In this document: positions 44,661-56,045 of the stretch, one piece after another
How the letters are laid out: every line of letters begins with the position of its first letter
How positions within the stretch are numbered: position 1 is the first letter of the stretch
Source of the DNA: Phocoena phocoena
Taxonomy: Eukaryota > Chordata > Mammalia > Artiodactyla > Phocoenidae
Length of the DNA: 64,000 bases
Assembly (NCBI RefSeq): GCF_963924675.1
Contig: NC_089236.1
Location: forward strand, 67,231,306-67,295,305
Direction: 5' to 3'
Notes under the pieces: model-generated
Seen by the model: the letters and a program-made list of their open reading frames with translations, nothing else
Told to the model about the DNA's origin: nothing
The model's database searches: none
Program-made: the position numbers and the translations under genes

Positions 44661-46314
44661 ATGCTTGTCACTCCCAGTCCTCGGAGGGGTCCCTGGAAGG
44701 TAGGAATCACTACTGTCTTTGGCAGCTAGTAAGTGGAGGAACTGGAAATTAGATTGAAATTTGTTGGGCAATAAAATCCAGGCTCTTCTTTATTTCCCAT
44801 ATCTTTCCCTCATCTAAGTTCCTAAAATACTGATCTGTAGCAAATTTAGCTTTATTCTAAACTACATTCTGGTGTAATTTACATGTATGCCCCGTATCCC
44901 CAGCTATATTGCCAGGGATGTAAGAATAGGCACGATTTTGTAGTTTATACCTAGTAAAAGGGTCTCCAACAAAATGAATTAATTTGTTCCTTAGTCAGCA
45001 GGATTTGTGTTTGTAGGGTTTTTTTTTTTTTTTTGGTTTTTTGGGTTTTTTTGGTAATTGTGTGGTTGACTGACATATAGAAATAAATATATAAATACAC
45101 CTACTTTGTAAGTATGAAAGAAATGCAGTACAAATTTTGGTTCACCTTCCTTCTAGAAAGAAGGCTGCTTCCTTGGTTATTCTTCTTTATTTAGCATCCA
45201 CAAGTGTGTTTGTCAATAGACGTTTATCGAGAAATATATTATTAACTTCAGATCATGCTGGCCACAGACACCTTCTTCTTTATTATAATATGCAGCTTCC
45301 AGTTTTGGTTTTGTTTCAATGTTAATAATTTAGCCATATCATAAACTGATAGGTTAAAGATTCACAGAGGAGAAGGTATAAGCAGGGAAAATTGGACCAT
45401 TTTGAGAAAGGCCCTGGGTGCCCTTTAATTGCTCATGTTTTGAATTACAGTGAAGAAAACCTGTGATGGATACTATGGACAGAAATCACCTCTTTGTTGC
45501 ATCCTAGATTTCAGATATTTGACTCAGTCCTTACAAAGGAAGTTCATACCATCCCATTTTCAAATATTAGATTTAAAATCGTGAATGAACCTTTGAATTA
45601 AATGAAATAGAAATTCAAAGGAGAGAATTAGCCTTAAAAAAAACTGGAAACAAAGAATAGACGAACTCCAAGCATTGGGCTAAAGTACAAGAATACTAGA
45701 GCATTTAGTTTCATTACTTAGGTTATAATTTATATGCAGCCAGTACACTGTGTATGGTTTACTATTCAAAATGCAATCAAGTCATCTTTGTTTGATAGAT
45801 TGGTATTTTGAGTTTTCATAACAAAAGCTTTTCTAGACACTAATGCATGGCTCCCTTCCGACTTGGTATTTGAAACCAGAAAGTGGGATATCTTATAAAT
45901 ACAACACAGACTTCTCTAGTGTGCGCCCGGGGACCTTCGTGCATCAACTGAAATGAAAGTCATCTCCCAGGCCAGGAGGGAGTGACGAAGAAGTACTCTT
46001 GGCTTTGGCATCTGGTAACCTTTACCTCCGTTTACCTGGATAGAGATTACCCTTCAAGCACTGTCAAGGACTTCTGAAATTGTGGAAATGCATGTTTGGA
46101 TCACTTTCAAAGTGCCTCTGTGCAGAGACCATTACTCTGCATGGAAACTCTCAGGGATAGGGAAACAAGAAAATCCATTCAGAACACATGGGAAGGTCTT
46201 ATACCTTGTGAAATGAATGCCCACAAGAGATATAAGAAAAAAAATCTGAATAAGGCTTTTATTCTTCTTATTGTCACTGTTCAGCTGTGATAGGTTTCAA
46301 ATGTTTCAACTCCT
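44661..46314. other. Unique sequence
   Basis: A T-rich tract lies at 45019-45053. No gene recognised. Confidence 0.4.
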
Positions 46315-46415
46315 AAATTGGGAATAAGTGCCTACCTAATAGATTATTATCGGGAAATAGGAAAATAAAGTGTCTAACACTGTCCTTGGCATGCAGCACA
46401 CCTCCCGTAATTTGC
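46315..46415 (+). repeat. MIR 3' part, sense
   Basis: 'TTGGGAATAAGTGCCTACCTAATAG...GTCTAACACTGTCCTTGGCATGCAGCAC' follows the MIR 3' half. Confidence 0.6.
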
Positions 46416-46489
46416 AGTTCCCTTCCTGTCCCATGGAAAGTCCATCACGTTGGTCAACGGTTACTGTGTCTGCACAACAGCAGATCCTA

Positions 46490-46745
46490 CATCAGAAAGT
46501 AATAAATCAAAACACGTGACTAGTCGCCTTTAATGGATCTGCTTCATTTCACATCTCAGCAAAATGTTTATTTCAAATTAATGTGTCCTGACATAAGGAG
46601 GGGGTGTTTTCAGCCAAAATATTTAATTTGCAGCTGTCTCATGATTGATACGTTGTCAGAGGGCCATGTGTAAATGATTGTGCTGGTGACAGCTACTGAA
46701 GATAAGGGATTTAAAGTGGGCTGTTAAATCTAAGACCTGTAGCCA
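46490..46745. promoter_or_regulatory. Candidate conserved noncoding element
   Basis: Repeat-free DNA with forkhead-like TGTTTATTT (46565-46573), E-box CAGCTG (46631-46636), PBX/HOX-like TGATTGAT (46642-46649), TALE-type TGACAG (46687-46692) and a GATAAGG. The dense co-occurrence suggests an enhancer. This is motif inference only. Confidence 0.25.
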
Positions 46746-46981
46746 GCTTCCCTATGCCCCTCTCCTGGCTCATTTGATCTTCATAATCTCTCAACTTGTT
46801 GGCCAATGAAAGAAGCCCGTTGTATCTTTTCTCACTACTGGTAGTCATATAGAAAGAACTGAAGAAAGGAACAATTCGTTGGAATTTAAATAAACATATT
46901 ATAGTTTAAGTTTTTGACTTTGTAGGATGGCAAATTTGGTCTTTTGAAAGTTTGACAGCCAGCTCAGGTAACTCTGCTGAG

Positions 46982-47067
46982 TTTTTCTTTCTCTTTCCTT
47001 TTATCTTTCTTTTTTTTTTATGCTTTTTTAAAAGTTCTTTTCTCTTTTCTTTTCTTTTTCTTTTTCC
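46982..47067 (+). repeat. Polypyrimidine tract
   Basis: About 86 bp of almost pure C/T (TTTCTTTCTCTTTCC...), broken by a short AAAA near 47029. It has mirror-like symmetry that could support triplex DNA. Confidence 0.85.
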
Positions 47068-47184
47068 TCATCCTATATCATTAAAACAACCTGAACACTA
47101 ACTCAGCAGAGAGAAGAGTTTAAAGAAAAATAGCAAATTTGGTGGATGTGTGCCCTAAAGAAATGAACTCTTAACTAATTCTTA

Positions 47185-47385
47185 ATCAAGGCACTATTTC
47201 GTCTCATTTAACTCTTACCCCAATTAATCACCATTAGGTACATATTAATATTCCAACTCTACAGAAGAAAAAGCAGTGGCAGAAGTTAAACAATGTATGT
47301 TCAAGGTCAATTTGCACTTGAGAGAAATGGCATTCAAACTTGAGCCCAAGCCTAAATACAGTGTCCTTTTACTACAACTGCCCTA
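47185..47385 (-). repeat. MIR SINE, antisense
   Basis: 'CTCATTTAACTCTTACCCCAATTAATCACCATTAGGTAC...GAAGTTAAACAATGTATGTTCAAGGTCAATTTGC...GGCATTCAAACTTGAGCCCAAGCC' is MIR in reverse. Confidence 0.7.
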
Positions 47386-48265
47386 ACTGAACTAAATCAT
47401 GTTTACTGTGAGTCAGAGAAAGACTAATACTTAGAACAATGAAAATTGCTCATTCAGGAATCAGCTCAGATTGAAATTTTCAGATTCATTCAAACAACAG
47501 ATATTTCTGGGAAATCATATTTCTTCAGAATTATGTAGCCTTGGGGGCCTCACTGATTTCATAGTATATTCAAGGACACTTGATACTATAAGGCAGCTAC
47601 AGATTCCCGAATCTGTTGGGAACTTTAATCACAGATTGCTTTCAGGGAGCTTGTACAAATCCTGAAGATGAAAATAATTAAACTGCATTAAGATTCCATA
47701 CTGAACGGCTCAGCAGCATCTATTTCTATATGAATATTAATAATGTTTCATGGAATAACAGATGTTCATTTTTCACATCTTTTCTTTTTCTGGCATAGTT
47801 ATTATTGGTCAAATTAGTAAACAAAAATGTATAGTTTTCCGTTTGCTTATTTACTAATTTTGGTCTCCTGTTAATTCTTTTGTGTTTTATTTATCTATAT
47901 CTTGTATTCAGAATTATACAAATCCAATTACTATTCTCAAAAATCACTGTGTAAGAGAAAATATGTTGTTGTTTGGTGCATTTTTTAATGTGCTATTTGA
48001 AGAATATGGTCTGGTCTATATTTTACCAAGCTCATCTTGGAATTTTTGCTTGAAAAGGGCATTTGTGGCCAAATGATAATCCCCATTGGAAAAATTAAGC
48101 TTCATACTCAGTTGCAGTGACTCCCAAAGGTGGATGTCCATCTACAGTCGCAATTTACAATTTCGTTTTAGTTCTCTAAGATGGAATTCACCCTTCATCT
48201 ATTATCTGCTTTTATGCAGGTAAGGCTACTTTCTCTACCGCTTATTGTCCTGTTTCACCTGTTTT
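47386..48265. other. Unique sequence
   Basis: No gene recognised. Confidence 0.4.
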
Positions 48266-48420
48266 TAATAAAAATATGGGGAATTCCTTGGTGGCCCAGT
48301 GGTTAGGACTCCACACTTTCTTTCACTGCTGGGGGCCCGGGTTCGATCCCTGGTTGAGGAACTAAGATCCCACAAGCCACACAGCGCGGCCAAAAAATAA
48401 AAATAAATAAATAAAATTAT
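48266..48420 (+). mobile_element. Short tRNA-derived SINE, sense
   Basis: GGGGAATTCCTTGGTGGCCCAGTGG starts at about 48278. The B box is GGTTCGATCCC, an almost ideal match to the tRNA consensus. The body ends CACAGCGCGGCC and the tail is (AAAT)n. Flanks AATAAAAATATG / AATAAAATTATG look like a diverged duplication. Same short tRNA-Glu-like group as the copy at 24347. Confidence 0.9.
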
Positions 48421-48954
48421 GAAAACAGATCCCATCCTCATTATTGAATATAGAACAACCTTCTCTAATGTCAGATATATGTGACTTTCTTATGCCATTT
48501 TAAAAAATTTAGCTAGATTCTTTAGAGTTGTATTGGAGTTACTGCATAATCCAAATCGTTTCAGCCATTTAGTCTCATGGTAAAATGATGATTGGCTCTA
48601 AACACAATTTGGGGGGAATTAGGCAGAGCTAGTGTGAGACCATCCCTCAGGAAGGTTGAAGCCAGAGTGGCTGCTTTCATATTCACGTTCTCAATCTCTA
48701 AACGTCTTTCATTTGGAAATTGGCTCTAGCCCTGTCACAGAGACTCCTCTTTAAATTAAGGTAACACAGGCCCCGATTTGACCCTCAAATTCATGCTGTT
48801 CTCAGCAACGGTTTGTAACCTACAGACCTAACATTCTAAAAGCAACCGAGTTTAAGCAGTAATATCCTTCTCTCCTCTGCAGGCAGCCATTCTTCTTTCC
48901 CTGTCCATAGTATTAAATCTTACGAAAAAAAAACCAACTTGATGTATCAAAATA

Positions 48955-48958
<4 letters not shown>

Positions 48959-48992
<34 letters not shown>

Positions 48993-49028
48993 GCGCGCGC
49001 GCACACACACACACACACAAACACACAT
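48959..49028. repeat. (CA)n-(CG)n-(CA)n compound microsatellite
   Basis: About 14 CA units, then a GCACGCGCGCGCGCAC core (about 48988-49003), then more CA to ACACACATGC. All is alternating purine-pyrimidine for about 70 bp, a classic Z-DNA-prone sequence. The minus-strand frames are CVCV translations of it. Confidence 0.95.
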
Positions 49029-49499
49029 GCATCTGCCCAGAAACACAGACCTAGAAACTCCAGCTTAAAAGTATCCTTAAAAATCTTTTGGTTCAAAGTC
49101 CCAGCTATGTGATGATTGTTAGCATCCATCTAGGTGCTTGAACAGGGTGGGTGATGAGAAAAACCCATTTCATCTAAGGGTACTATTGTAGTCCTTTTTA
49201 AAATTATTTTTTAATTATTATCATTTTTAAATTTTTTAATTTAATGTTCTTTCTAATGTTGCCCAGAAAAAAAAAAAACTCTCTCTTTTTAGATTCTACT
49301 CATTGATCCTAGTTTACTCCTTTGAGACAAGATATTGACGGTTCTCCTGTACCGTCGGAGTCTTCTCTAGGTCAATCATCCCTAGTTCTATTTGAATATA
49401 AGACAACTTCTGATTCTCTCCTCTGTAATGGACAATCTCATTTGAAGGTTTTCCAGTTCCTTGGCCCCTCAGAAAGTTTGGTAGTCACTCTGACACGCT
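49029..49499. other. Unique sequence
   Basis: No gene recognised. A run of 12 A lies at 49267-49278. Confidence 0.4.
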
Positions 49500-49890
49500 G
49501 CAGGTGGGATAGGGAAATAGGCATAAAATTCCTGCAGGACAATTCGGCAATATGTAACAAAAAGATTTTAAAATGTGCTTACTCTTTGATTCAGAAATTT
49601 CTATTATAGGAACTTAGTGTAGAAAAATATTGAGAGGTACAAGGTTCTTACACATGATATGGAACACACATTAATAATAACACCAATAAAAATAATAATG
49701 AAAACTTGGAAAAACAGAATTATCCAAAACTAACGAGTGAATTAAATCTTCAGGGGTTAATGGCACCAAGGGGTAGACTGAGAATATATGTTCATACCTT
49801 CTTCATAATAATTTATTAAAATATAAATCCGTAACAGCAGAACTATACAGTAGGGAGGAGTCTCTGAATGGTTGGAAGAGCTTAACAAAT
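49500..49890 (+). repeat. Diverged L1 3'-UTR-like fragment, sense
   Basis: 'CAATTCGGCAATATGTAACAAAAAGATTTTAAAATGTGCTTACTCTTTGATTCAGAAATTTCTATTATAGGAACTTAG' follows the 3' UTR of old L1M elements ('GGCAATATG...TTGACCCAGTAATTCCACTTCTAGG'). The adjacent LTR cut off the rest. Confidence 0.6.
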
Positions 49891-49897
49891 TTCTAAA

Positions 49898-50302
49898 TGT
49901 ATCCGTCAGGGTCCAAACAGAGAAACAGTAGGAAGTATGTATTAAGAGCTTTAGTGCAAGGAATTGGCTTACATGACTGTCCAGGCTCACTAGGTAGCTG
50001 CAAAATCCACAGGCCAGGCTGCCAGGAAGGGCGGATGGAACTCTCAAGTAGGGGCTGAGCCGCTGTCAACAGGTGGAATACCTTCTTTCTCAAAGAAGCC
50101 CCAGCTTTGCCATAGGCCTTTCAACTAATTGAATTGGGACCACCCAGATTATCTGGGATAATCTGCCTTATTTAAAGTCAGCTGATTGGGGATTTTAAAT
50201 CTCATCTACAAACGCCTTCAGAAGCAACTGCTCTATTAGTGTTTGATTGAATAACTGGGAAGCGTAGCCAAGCCAAATTGACACATAAAGCTGACTATCA
50301 CA
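49898..50302 (-). mobile_element. Ancient solo LTR, antisense, family uncertain
   Basis: About 405 bp with TG...CA ends, from TGTATCCGTCAGGGTCCAAACAGAGAAACAG to GCCAAATTGACACATAAAGCTGACTATCACA. This is the reverse of a very common mammalian LTR that begins TGTGAT..., probably of the ERVL/MaLR class. No retroviral internal region lies next to it. Flanking pentamers CTAAA and CCAGA match at 3 of 5 positions. Confidence 0.7.
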
Positions 50303-50659
50303 CCAGAAGATAGACAATGCACGGCAAAATGTTTTCTGATAAATCAGAGAGGAGGAAGTCGCAGCATGTATAATACACTGACAGGGCGACAGCAGAGGAG
50401 GGAGCCTGGCAGAACCCCAGGGACAGTTTTTAGGCAGGACTGGAAAGTGAGGCAGAAAAGTAGATATTTACTGAACATCTATTGATTTCCCCACATCTTT
50501 CTTCCTTGTGCTCTTGTGCTCTATCATACAACTAACCTTTAAAGCTGAGTGGAAAGTTGCAGAGTTTTTCTCTGAGGAAGCAGAACTAACATCTGGGAGG
50601 AATTAGGACATAGGTGTTGGCAGACGAGGGTAAAGCCTGCATCATTTGGCGCTGAGAAG

Positions 50660-51520
50660 AGGCCCCTAGCCTGACAATGAGCTCAAGATCTGCTCACATC
50701 AAACCAAAACACGATGAACAAGTGCAGTCCACGGACGCAGACACACCTCTCAGGCAGCCCCTCTGTTTCCTCGTCCTTAAATATAAATGGCCAGTCAAAA
50801 TCTTTAAGCACTTGAAGAAGAATGCAGCATTTAAAAAAAGAGAAAAGGGAAGAAAACACAATGGAAAAACTGCCCCAGAAAAAAACATAATATTCAAGAA
50901 ACAGACGATAATGTACAGCTATTATATTCAGAGAGATTTGAGAAGATGACACATGCATAAAACAAGAAGAAGATAACATGAACAAGATAAAGAGACCAAA
51001 AAAAGTCCCTCAGAAATTAATATGTGTGTATGTGTGTAAAAAAGAGGAAAATATATGGCAACAATAAAAAAAGTAATAGTAACAGGAAAGTATGAGCTAA
51101 AATATTAGAGACATTAAAATCAACGCATCCATTCCAACATATGACAAGTAAAAGTTCCACCCAAAGAGAAGAGAAAATACAGCCAGAGAAACTAGAAAAG
51201 AGCCAGTGCAAGAACATTTTTACAGCTAATGGAAGACAAGATTCTTCCATTTAAAAGTTTCCACTGAGTGTTGAATAGGACAAATGAGATAACACCAGAG
51301 TTAGACACATCCATGTGAAATTTTAGTACACCAACAGTAAAGAAAATATCCTTAAAGTTTCCAGAAAAAGAGAAAATTTAAACAAAATAAATGTAACCTC
51401 TGAAAGAGGTCTCCTCAGCAGCAGTGCCTGCTTGGAGACAATGGGACAGCGCCTTTAAACTAAAACTGTAAGGGGAGATAGTTTTGGTCACAGAATTCTA
51501 CCAGCCAGGGGTTATTTTTG
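50660..51520 (+). mobile_element. HAL1/L1M ORF1-region fragment, sense
   Basis: A-rich sense strand with 'GAGAGATTTGAGAAGATGACACATGCATAAAACAAGAAGAAGATAACATG', 'AGACACATCCATGTGAAATTTTAGTACACCAACAGTAAAGAAAATATCC' (about 51303-51351), 'CTGCTTGGAGACAATGGGACAGCGCC' and 'TCACAGAATTCTACCAGCCA'. This is the order of the ORF1 part of HAL1 and old L1M elements. Frames are broken. Confidence 0.75.
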
Positions 51521-52140
51521 GTTGGTGGAGTGATGGGTTATCTCATTTGCTTTTGGAGTATTTTTATATTCTACTCTAATATTCTCCAGAGACCGGCATA
51601 ATATATTTTTATACATTTTAAAATGTGATTCATAGAAGCAAACACAAAATTCCAGATACAGACTCATCATTGATTAATAGTGCAGGTTTATGACATAACT
51701 CCTTTTAAATACTTTTCTCCTCCTGAGCAGTGGATTCAGATTGCATTAGCCCTTTTGGTGACAATAGCTTTTGTGGAATCCTATCGAACTTATTGGCAGT
51801 TTAAGCCTCTAAACTATTTTTCATTTCTGTATCCTTAAAACATATCTCCCTTGCTCAGGACCTCAGCATTTATTTCTTATTTGTTTGTTTGTGGTTATGT
51901 CCCAAGCTTTGCATTATCCCTTTTCAATTCTTTTTATTCGAACAAACCCATCATGTACGTTGTCAACATGCTTGCAGATGCCGGTTTTTATCTTAACCTA
52001 TGAAACCTAAACTAATAAATCTGTTATTCCTAAAGCTAAAGAAAGAACTTGAATATTTTGCTTGTCGTCCTACTATATCTGGGTCTGTGTAGGAGAGGCG
52101 GAAAAATTATCCACTGTAGAGAACAAGACGCCTTCTTTTG
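51521..52140. other. Unique sequence
   Basis: No gene recognised. Confidence 0.4.
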
Positions 52141-52800
52141 GCTTCTTCCTGGCTCCATAGGCACTGCTTGTCACACTGGAAAAGGTCATTTGCAAAATCG
52201 TTTCTTTCTGGCCTAAAATAGGTGACATACTTCCCGTAGAGCGAATGGTTCAGTATGATTTCATCGGGTTTAATCGTTAGGCTAGATAATGACTTAATGA
52301 GTGTAAACTCCTTATTTGTATATGGCGAGGACCCTGGGACATCCAGGTCTCATTTAGTTCATCCAAAGAAACAATCCAACCAGTGGAAATTCACCTCCTG
52401 GAATGACATGGTCACGATTTAAGGGGGGAATTGTTTACTCACAGAGTTGTTTGGATCATCATAATAAGCAGAACAACTTAATTTCAGCTGATTTGGGGAG
52501 AAGACACATGTTGGATAGTAATCAGCTGTTTTAAATCGCTGGTTGATCTATCAATCAAAATTACCATCTAACAAAGGAAGTACTATTCTTCTTTTGTCAA
52601 TTAAATTCTGGAGCCTCAGTTACCGAAGTCACAACATTTCTATTATGACAACTGGCATGGCGTATCATTAAAGCCAGCCTTTCACTTTGTTTTCGTTTCA
52701 TCTACGACACTTGCGCAATTAGAGACAGGTGAAATGTTAATTACTGGTCTGAAGGCGTAGCGAATGAGTAATCTAATACCATGGTAGCTCACTGAGACTC
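52141..52800. promoter_or_regulatory. Candidate conserved noncoding element, PBX/SOX/homeobox motifs
   Basis: Repeat-free, with TATCAATCAA (52549-52558), SOX-like AACAAAGG (52570-52577) and CTTTTGTCAATTAA (52591-52604) within about 60 bp, more ATTA and CAGCTG words around, and retained CpGs. This is the most enhancer-like block in the window by eye. It is not proven conserved. Confidence 0.3.
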
Positions 52801-52994
52801 TACATTATGTCTAGACAAATCCCAATTATGGTAGTTAAGAATAAAATTAGAAGAGGCTGGATTTTAAATAACTATTGGAAGTGGTTAAATAAACATATTT
52901 AACTTGCCTTAATTTTTTTTTTTTTCTGGGCACAAAAATAAAATCCAACAGTACAGAACTCACAGAGCTGGGAAGAAAAGTCAGTCAAAATTTA

Positions 52995-53200
52995 ATACTC
53001 AAAGCACGTTACTGTATTCTGGGTACTTGCTGGACTTAAAAAGGAGTCTCCGTGATCCAATTGTTTATAATTTAATGAGGAAGACAAAAAAACTGTAAGA
53101 ATTACATATAAGCAAAAGGGTATTAAGAAAACAATACGTAGCATAGACAATGGATGGAAGGGAAGAGGCTGGATCGAGGTGATCAATGGAATTCACAGGG
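52995..53200 (-). repeat. Possible L2 fragment, antisense
   Basis: 'TACTGTATTCTGGGTACTTGCTGG...AATTGTTTATAATTTAATGAGGAAGACAAAAAAACTGTAAG' loosely follows the reversed L2 end. Weak. Confidence 0.35.
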
Positions 53201-53984
53201 GACGGAAAGAGGATGTGATGAGGGAGATGAGAGGAACAGTAAGCATGGCTGTGCAGAATCTATGGAATTCAATACCTAGGTGAAGTCAATCAGAGGCAAT
53301 ATTTATTGTTTGCTCCACGTTAGTTGTGGGGAGGAATCACAGTTGCAGATGACGCCATTAAACAACGTGTGGTCCATTCCTCTTTGGTCAAAAGCTGTCT
53401 GCAGTCATCCCAGTAAGATGATGCAAAAGGCATCTGATAGGGATTTTTCTGCCTTTATTCAGAGTCTTTAGGGCCTTTTAGACAGACTGTTCTGGTGTTT
53501 TCATATCCAGACTGGCCCTTTGGGGACAATATTCCCGTGTAGTTCAGTTGGCACTTTTTAAAGGAAATACTGTCGATGTATGTACAAATGAGCCAAATCG
53601 ATAACATTAACCAATTAGACATATTCCTACCTTACTTTTAAAGTCTAATGTTGGAACCATCAGGGTGCAATGAGAATCGCCCACACCTTTCTTGCTGATA
53701 CCAGCTTGGGCATCAGCATGGCTGTATCAAACCTACTGCCCCATTCTCTACTGACAACCTACAAAACAAATCACTTGCTTATATATACAGAACAAAGAAA
53801 CTTTGGAGGGTTCAGCGTTTTAATTTCAGAAAAGTGTCCCAAGAGAAAAAATACTAAGATCATTGGATTTACGTCTCTTTAAGGGGCTTTTAAATACGTC
53901 CCAAGAATTACCATGAATATTTGAGTTCACAAGACATACTAGCTGGACATGGAACAAAGGGACTGAGAGATGAAGGGGGTAAGT
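53201..53984. other. Unique sequence
   Basis: No gene. 53280-53640 is repeat-free and CpG-retaining, and may also be noncoding conserved DNA. Confidence 0.4.
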
Positions 53985-54060
53985 GACCGGGACAAGTCGA
54001 TCAAATTCTGTGAGCCTCAGTTTGCACAGTAGGAATGGTATACTGGAAAGTGTTTTTAAA
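53985..54060 (+). repeat. MIR core fragment, sense
   Basis: 'AAGTGACCGGGACAAGTCGATCAAATTCTGTGAGCCTCAGTTTGCACAGTAGGAATGG' matches the MIR core. Confidence 0.65.
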
Positions 54061-54379
54061 CTATAAAATTTAATAAAGCATTAGGTGCTATTTTGTGGTT
54101 ATTTTCTGCTCTATAACTTGGAGCTACCCCATTCAACTATCCTGAGACTTCTTTCTTTGTCCAATACAATGGTTGAACTAGAGGATCTCCAAGTCCTGGT
54201 TTAAAACATTCATGTATATTGGACATATTTGCTCTCTGAATTGCTTCCATTAATGTTAAAAATCAAATTCTAATACTGGGCATAATTCTGTTACCAGGAA
54301 GAGTTTCTTCTTCCAAATAGCAAACCGTGTATACCTATGAGATAGCTTCCACTAAACACTAACTTTCCTAAATGATCTG

Positions 54380-54700
54380 TTGACATCGGCATTGCCTATC
54401 ATTGAGGCTTTCCCTGGGCTTAAGAACTGTATTTAACAAATGGCATTGAGAACTTTTAGCATTAACCCGGGAAGCAGCTCTGCTCCTCTGCATTTGTTAA
54501 GGTTGTGAGAAGAGTAACCAACCTGTAATTTTCTGGTGCATCCTAATTAAAAATGGAGAATGAAAATAATGGTGTGCTCTCATCAGAGGCACTTAGCCTG
54601 ATTGAGCGCTTGCTTTTTGTTCCGCATAAAATTGCTGCAAATATTTTCATGTGTCTGAACGGGGATAACAAAGAAAATGCAGCAAATTCACAGACACCAG
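54380..54700. promoter_or_regulatory. Candidate conserved noncoding element overlapping an open frame
   Basis: Repeat-free with CCTAATTAAAAATGG at about 54542-54556 and GGGGATAACAAAG at about 54661-54673. A 109-codon ATG-start frame (54553-54882) overlaps it, but the second half is leucine-rich low-complexity sequence ending in a (CAAA)n run. I regard the frame as incidental. Confidence 0.25.
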
Positions 54701-55689
54701 TGTTAGCACTACTTACTGATCATCTCTCTCTTACGTTCTGTTTGTTGCATTTGTTGGGATTACTTACTTCACTACTGGGGCACTTAACAAAGGATGCTAG
54801 ACTTCTTCTGTTATTAAAACAAACAAACAAACAAAAACTTGGCTTAAACGTGTTGGTGTCACTTCTTGTCCTCCAGGACTGAGTAGCTCTAAGGTGGCAC
54901 TTCTAATTAGCCCCGAGTATCTCAGGCAACTCCACAACCTGCCCTGAAGCAAAAAGAGGTCAGTGGAGCAGACAGCAAGCTCCGTCTCTGGTCAATATCA
55001 CACAGATCAGATGGGATTCCGCATCAGGTATTTTCGAGGCTAAATCCCAACCTGGAAGGCTTTTGGTTCTCTAGGCACGATCTGGATCTTGTCTGGATGG
55101 TTTACAGGACTCATTCCCAAGCTGGCTTGCCCTAGTCATCTTGCCAAGGACAAACGTCAGCAGTTAGATGGGGCAAATGGATGCGGACGTCTCAAGTGGA
55201 AAGATAATTATAGATTAATGCTATCGTTTGATCGAGAGCAAAGACCAGAAATTAAAATTATTGAATCTATCTAGAAGCGGTAAACTTAAATGCCCGTATT
55301 AGAATTAATATGCTGCTTATGAGCTGGATGCTCTGGGGCCTGGGCTTACAAGCAAGCTGAGTGGGAAAGCAGACCCAGGCCATCTGAAGAGTCAACCTCG
55401 TGGCGCTTTGCAGAGAAGCAGCCAGGTATGAGGAAGCAGGATGGACACTGAGAACTGGGACACCAGGCCTCAGGGAGACTTGAGTCACAGGACTGGACGA
55501 GTGAGAAATTCTCCTGAGTTCCTAAATATCTGAACCTGATAGGCACCCTGAGGTCTCTATCAGAGATGGGAAGGGAGCTGTTAAGGGTCCAGGTTGCCTG
55601 GGATCCCATAGGGGTGCTGTCTGACCTTTTTTCAGAAACTGTTAACGCAAATAAATTTGTTAAAAGACTCTGTTAGGGCATTATAAAAT
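54701..55689. other. Unique sequence
   Basis: No gene. (ACAA)n lies at 54818-54836. Confidence 0.4.
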
Positions 55690-56045
55690 AGATGTTATGT
55701 TTTAAAAACAATTTTAGGTTCATAAAAAAATTAAGTGAAAAGAACAGAGATTTCCTATGTAACCCCTGCCCACACACATGCATAGCTCCCTCCACTATCA
55801 ACATCACCCGCCAGGGTGGGACGTTTATTACGACAGATGAACCTACGTCATCATGTCATTATCCCCTGAAGTCCGTGGTTTACATTAGCATTCACTCTTG
55901 GTGTCGTGCATTCTATGAGTTTGGACAAATGTATAATGTCATGTACCCACTATTACAGTATCATACAGAATAGTCTCACTGCCCTAAAATCCTCTGTGCT
56001 TTGCCTGTTTATCCCGCCTCCCCCCACAACTTCTTAGGATTTTTT
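55690..56045 (-). mobile_element. L1 3' region fragment, antisense
   Basis: 'ACAGAGATTTCCTATGTAACCCCTGCCCACACACATGCATAGCTCCCTCCACTATCAACATCACCCGCCAGGGTGGGACG' and 'TTTGGACAAATGTATAATGTCATGTACCCACTATTACAGTATCATACAGAATAGT' are reversed L1MA/L1MB 3' sequence. It stops near 56045, so both ends are truncated. Confidence 0.85.

Noticed and set aside
48852..49129. CVCVCV/ARACV frames over the CA repeat
   Set aside because: Simple-repeat translation.
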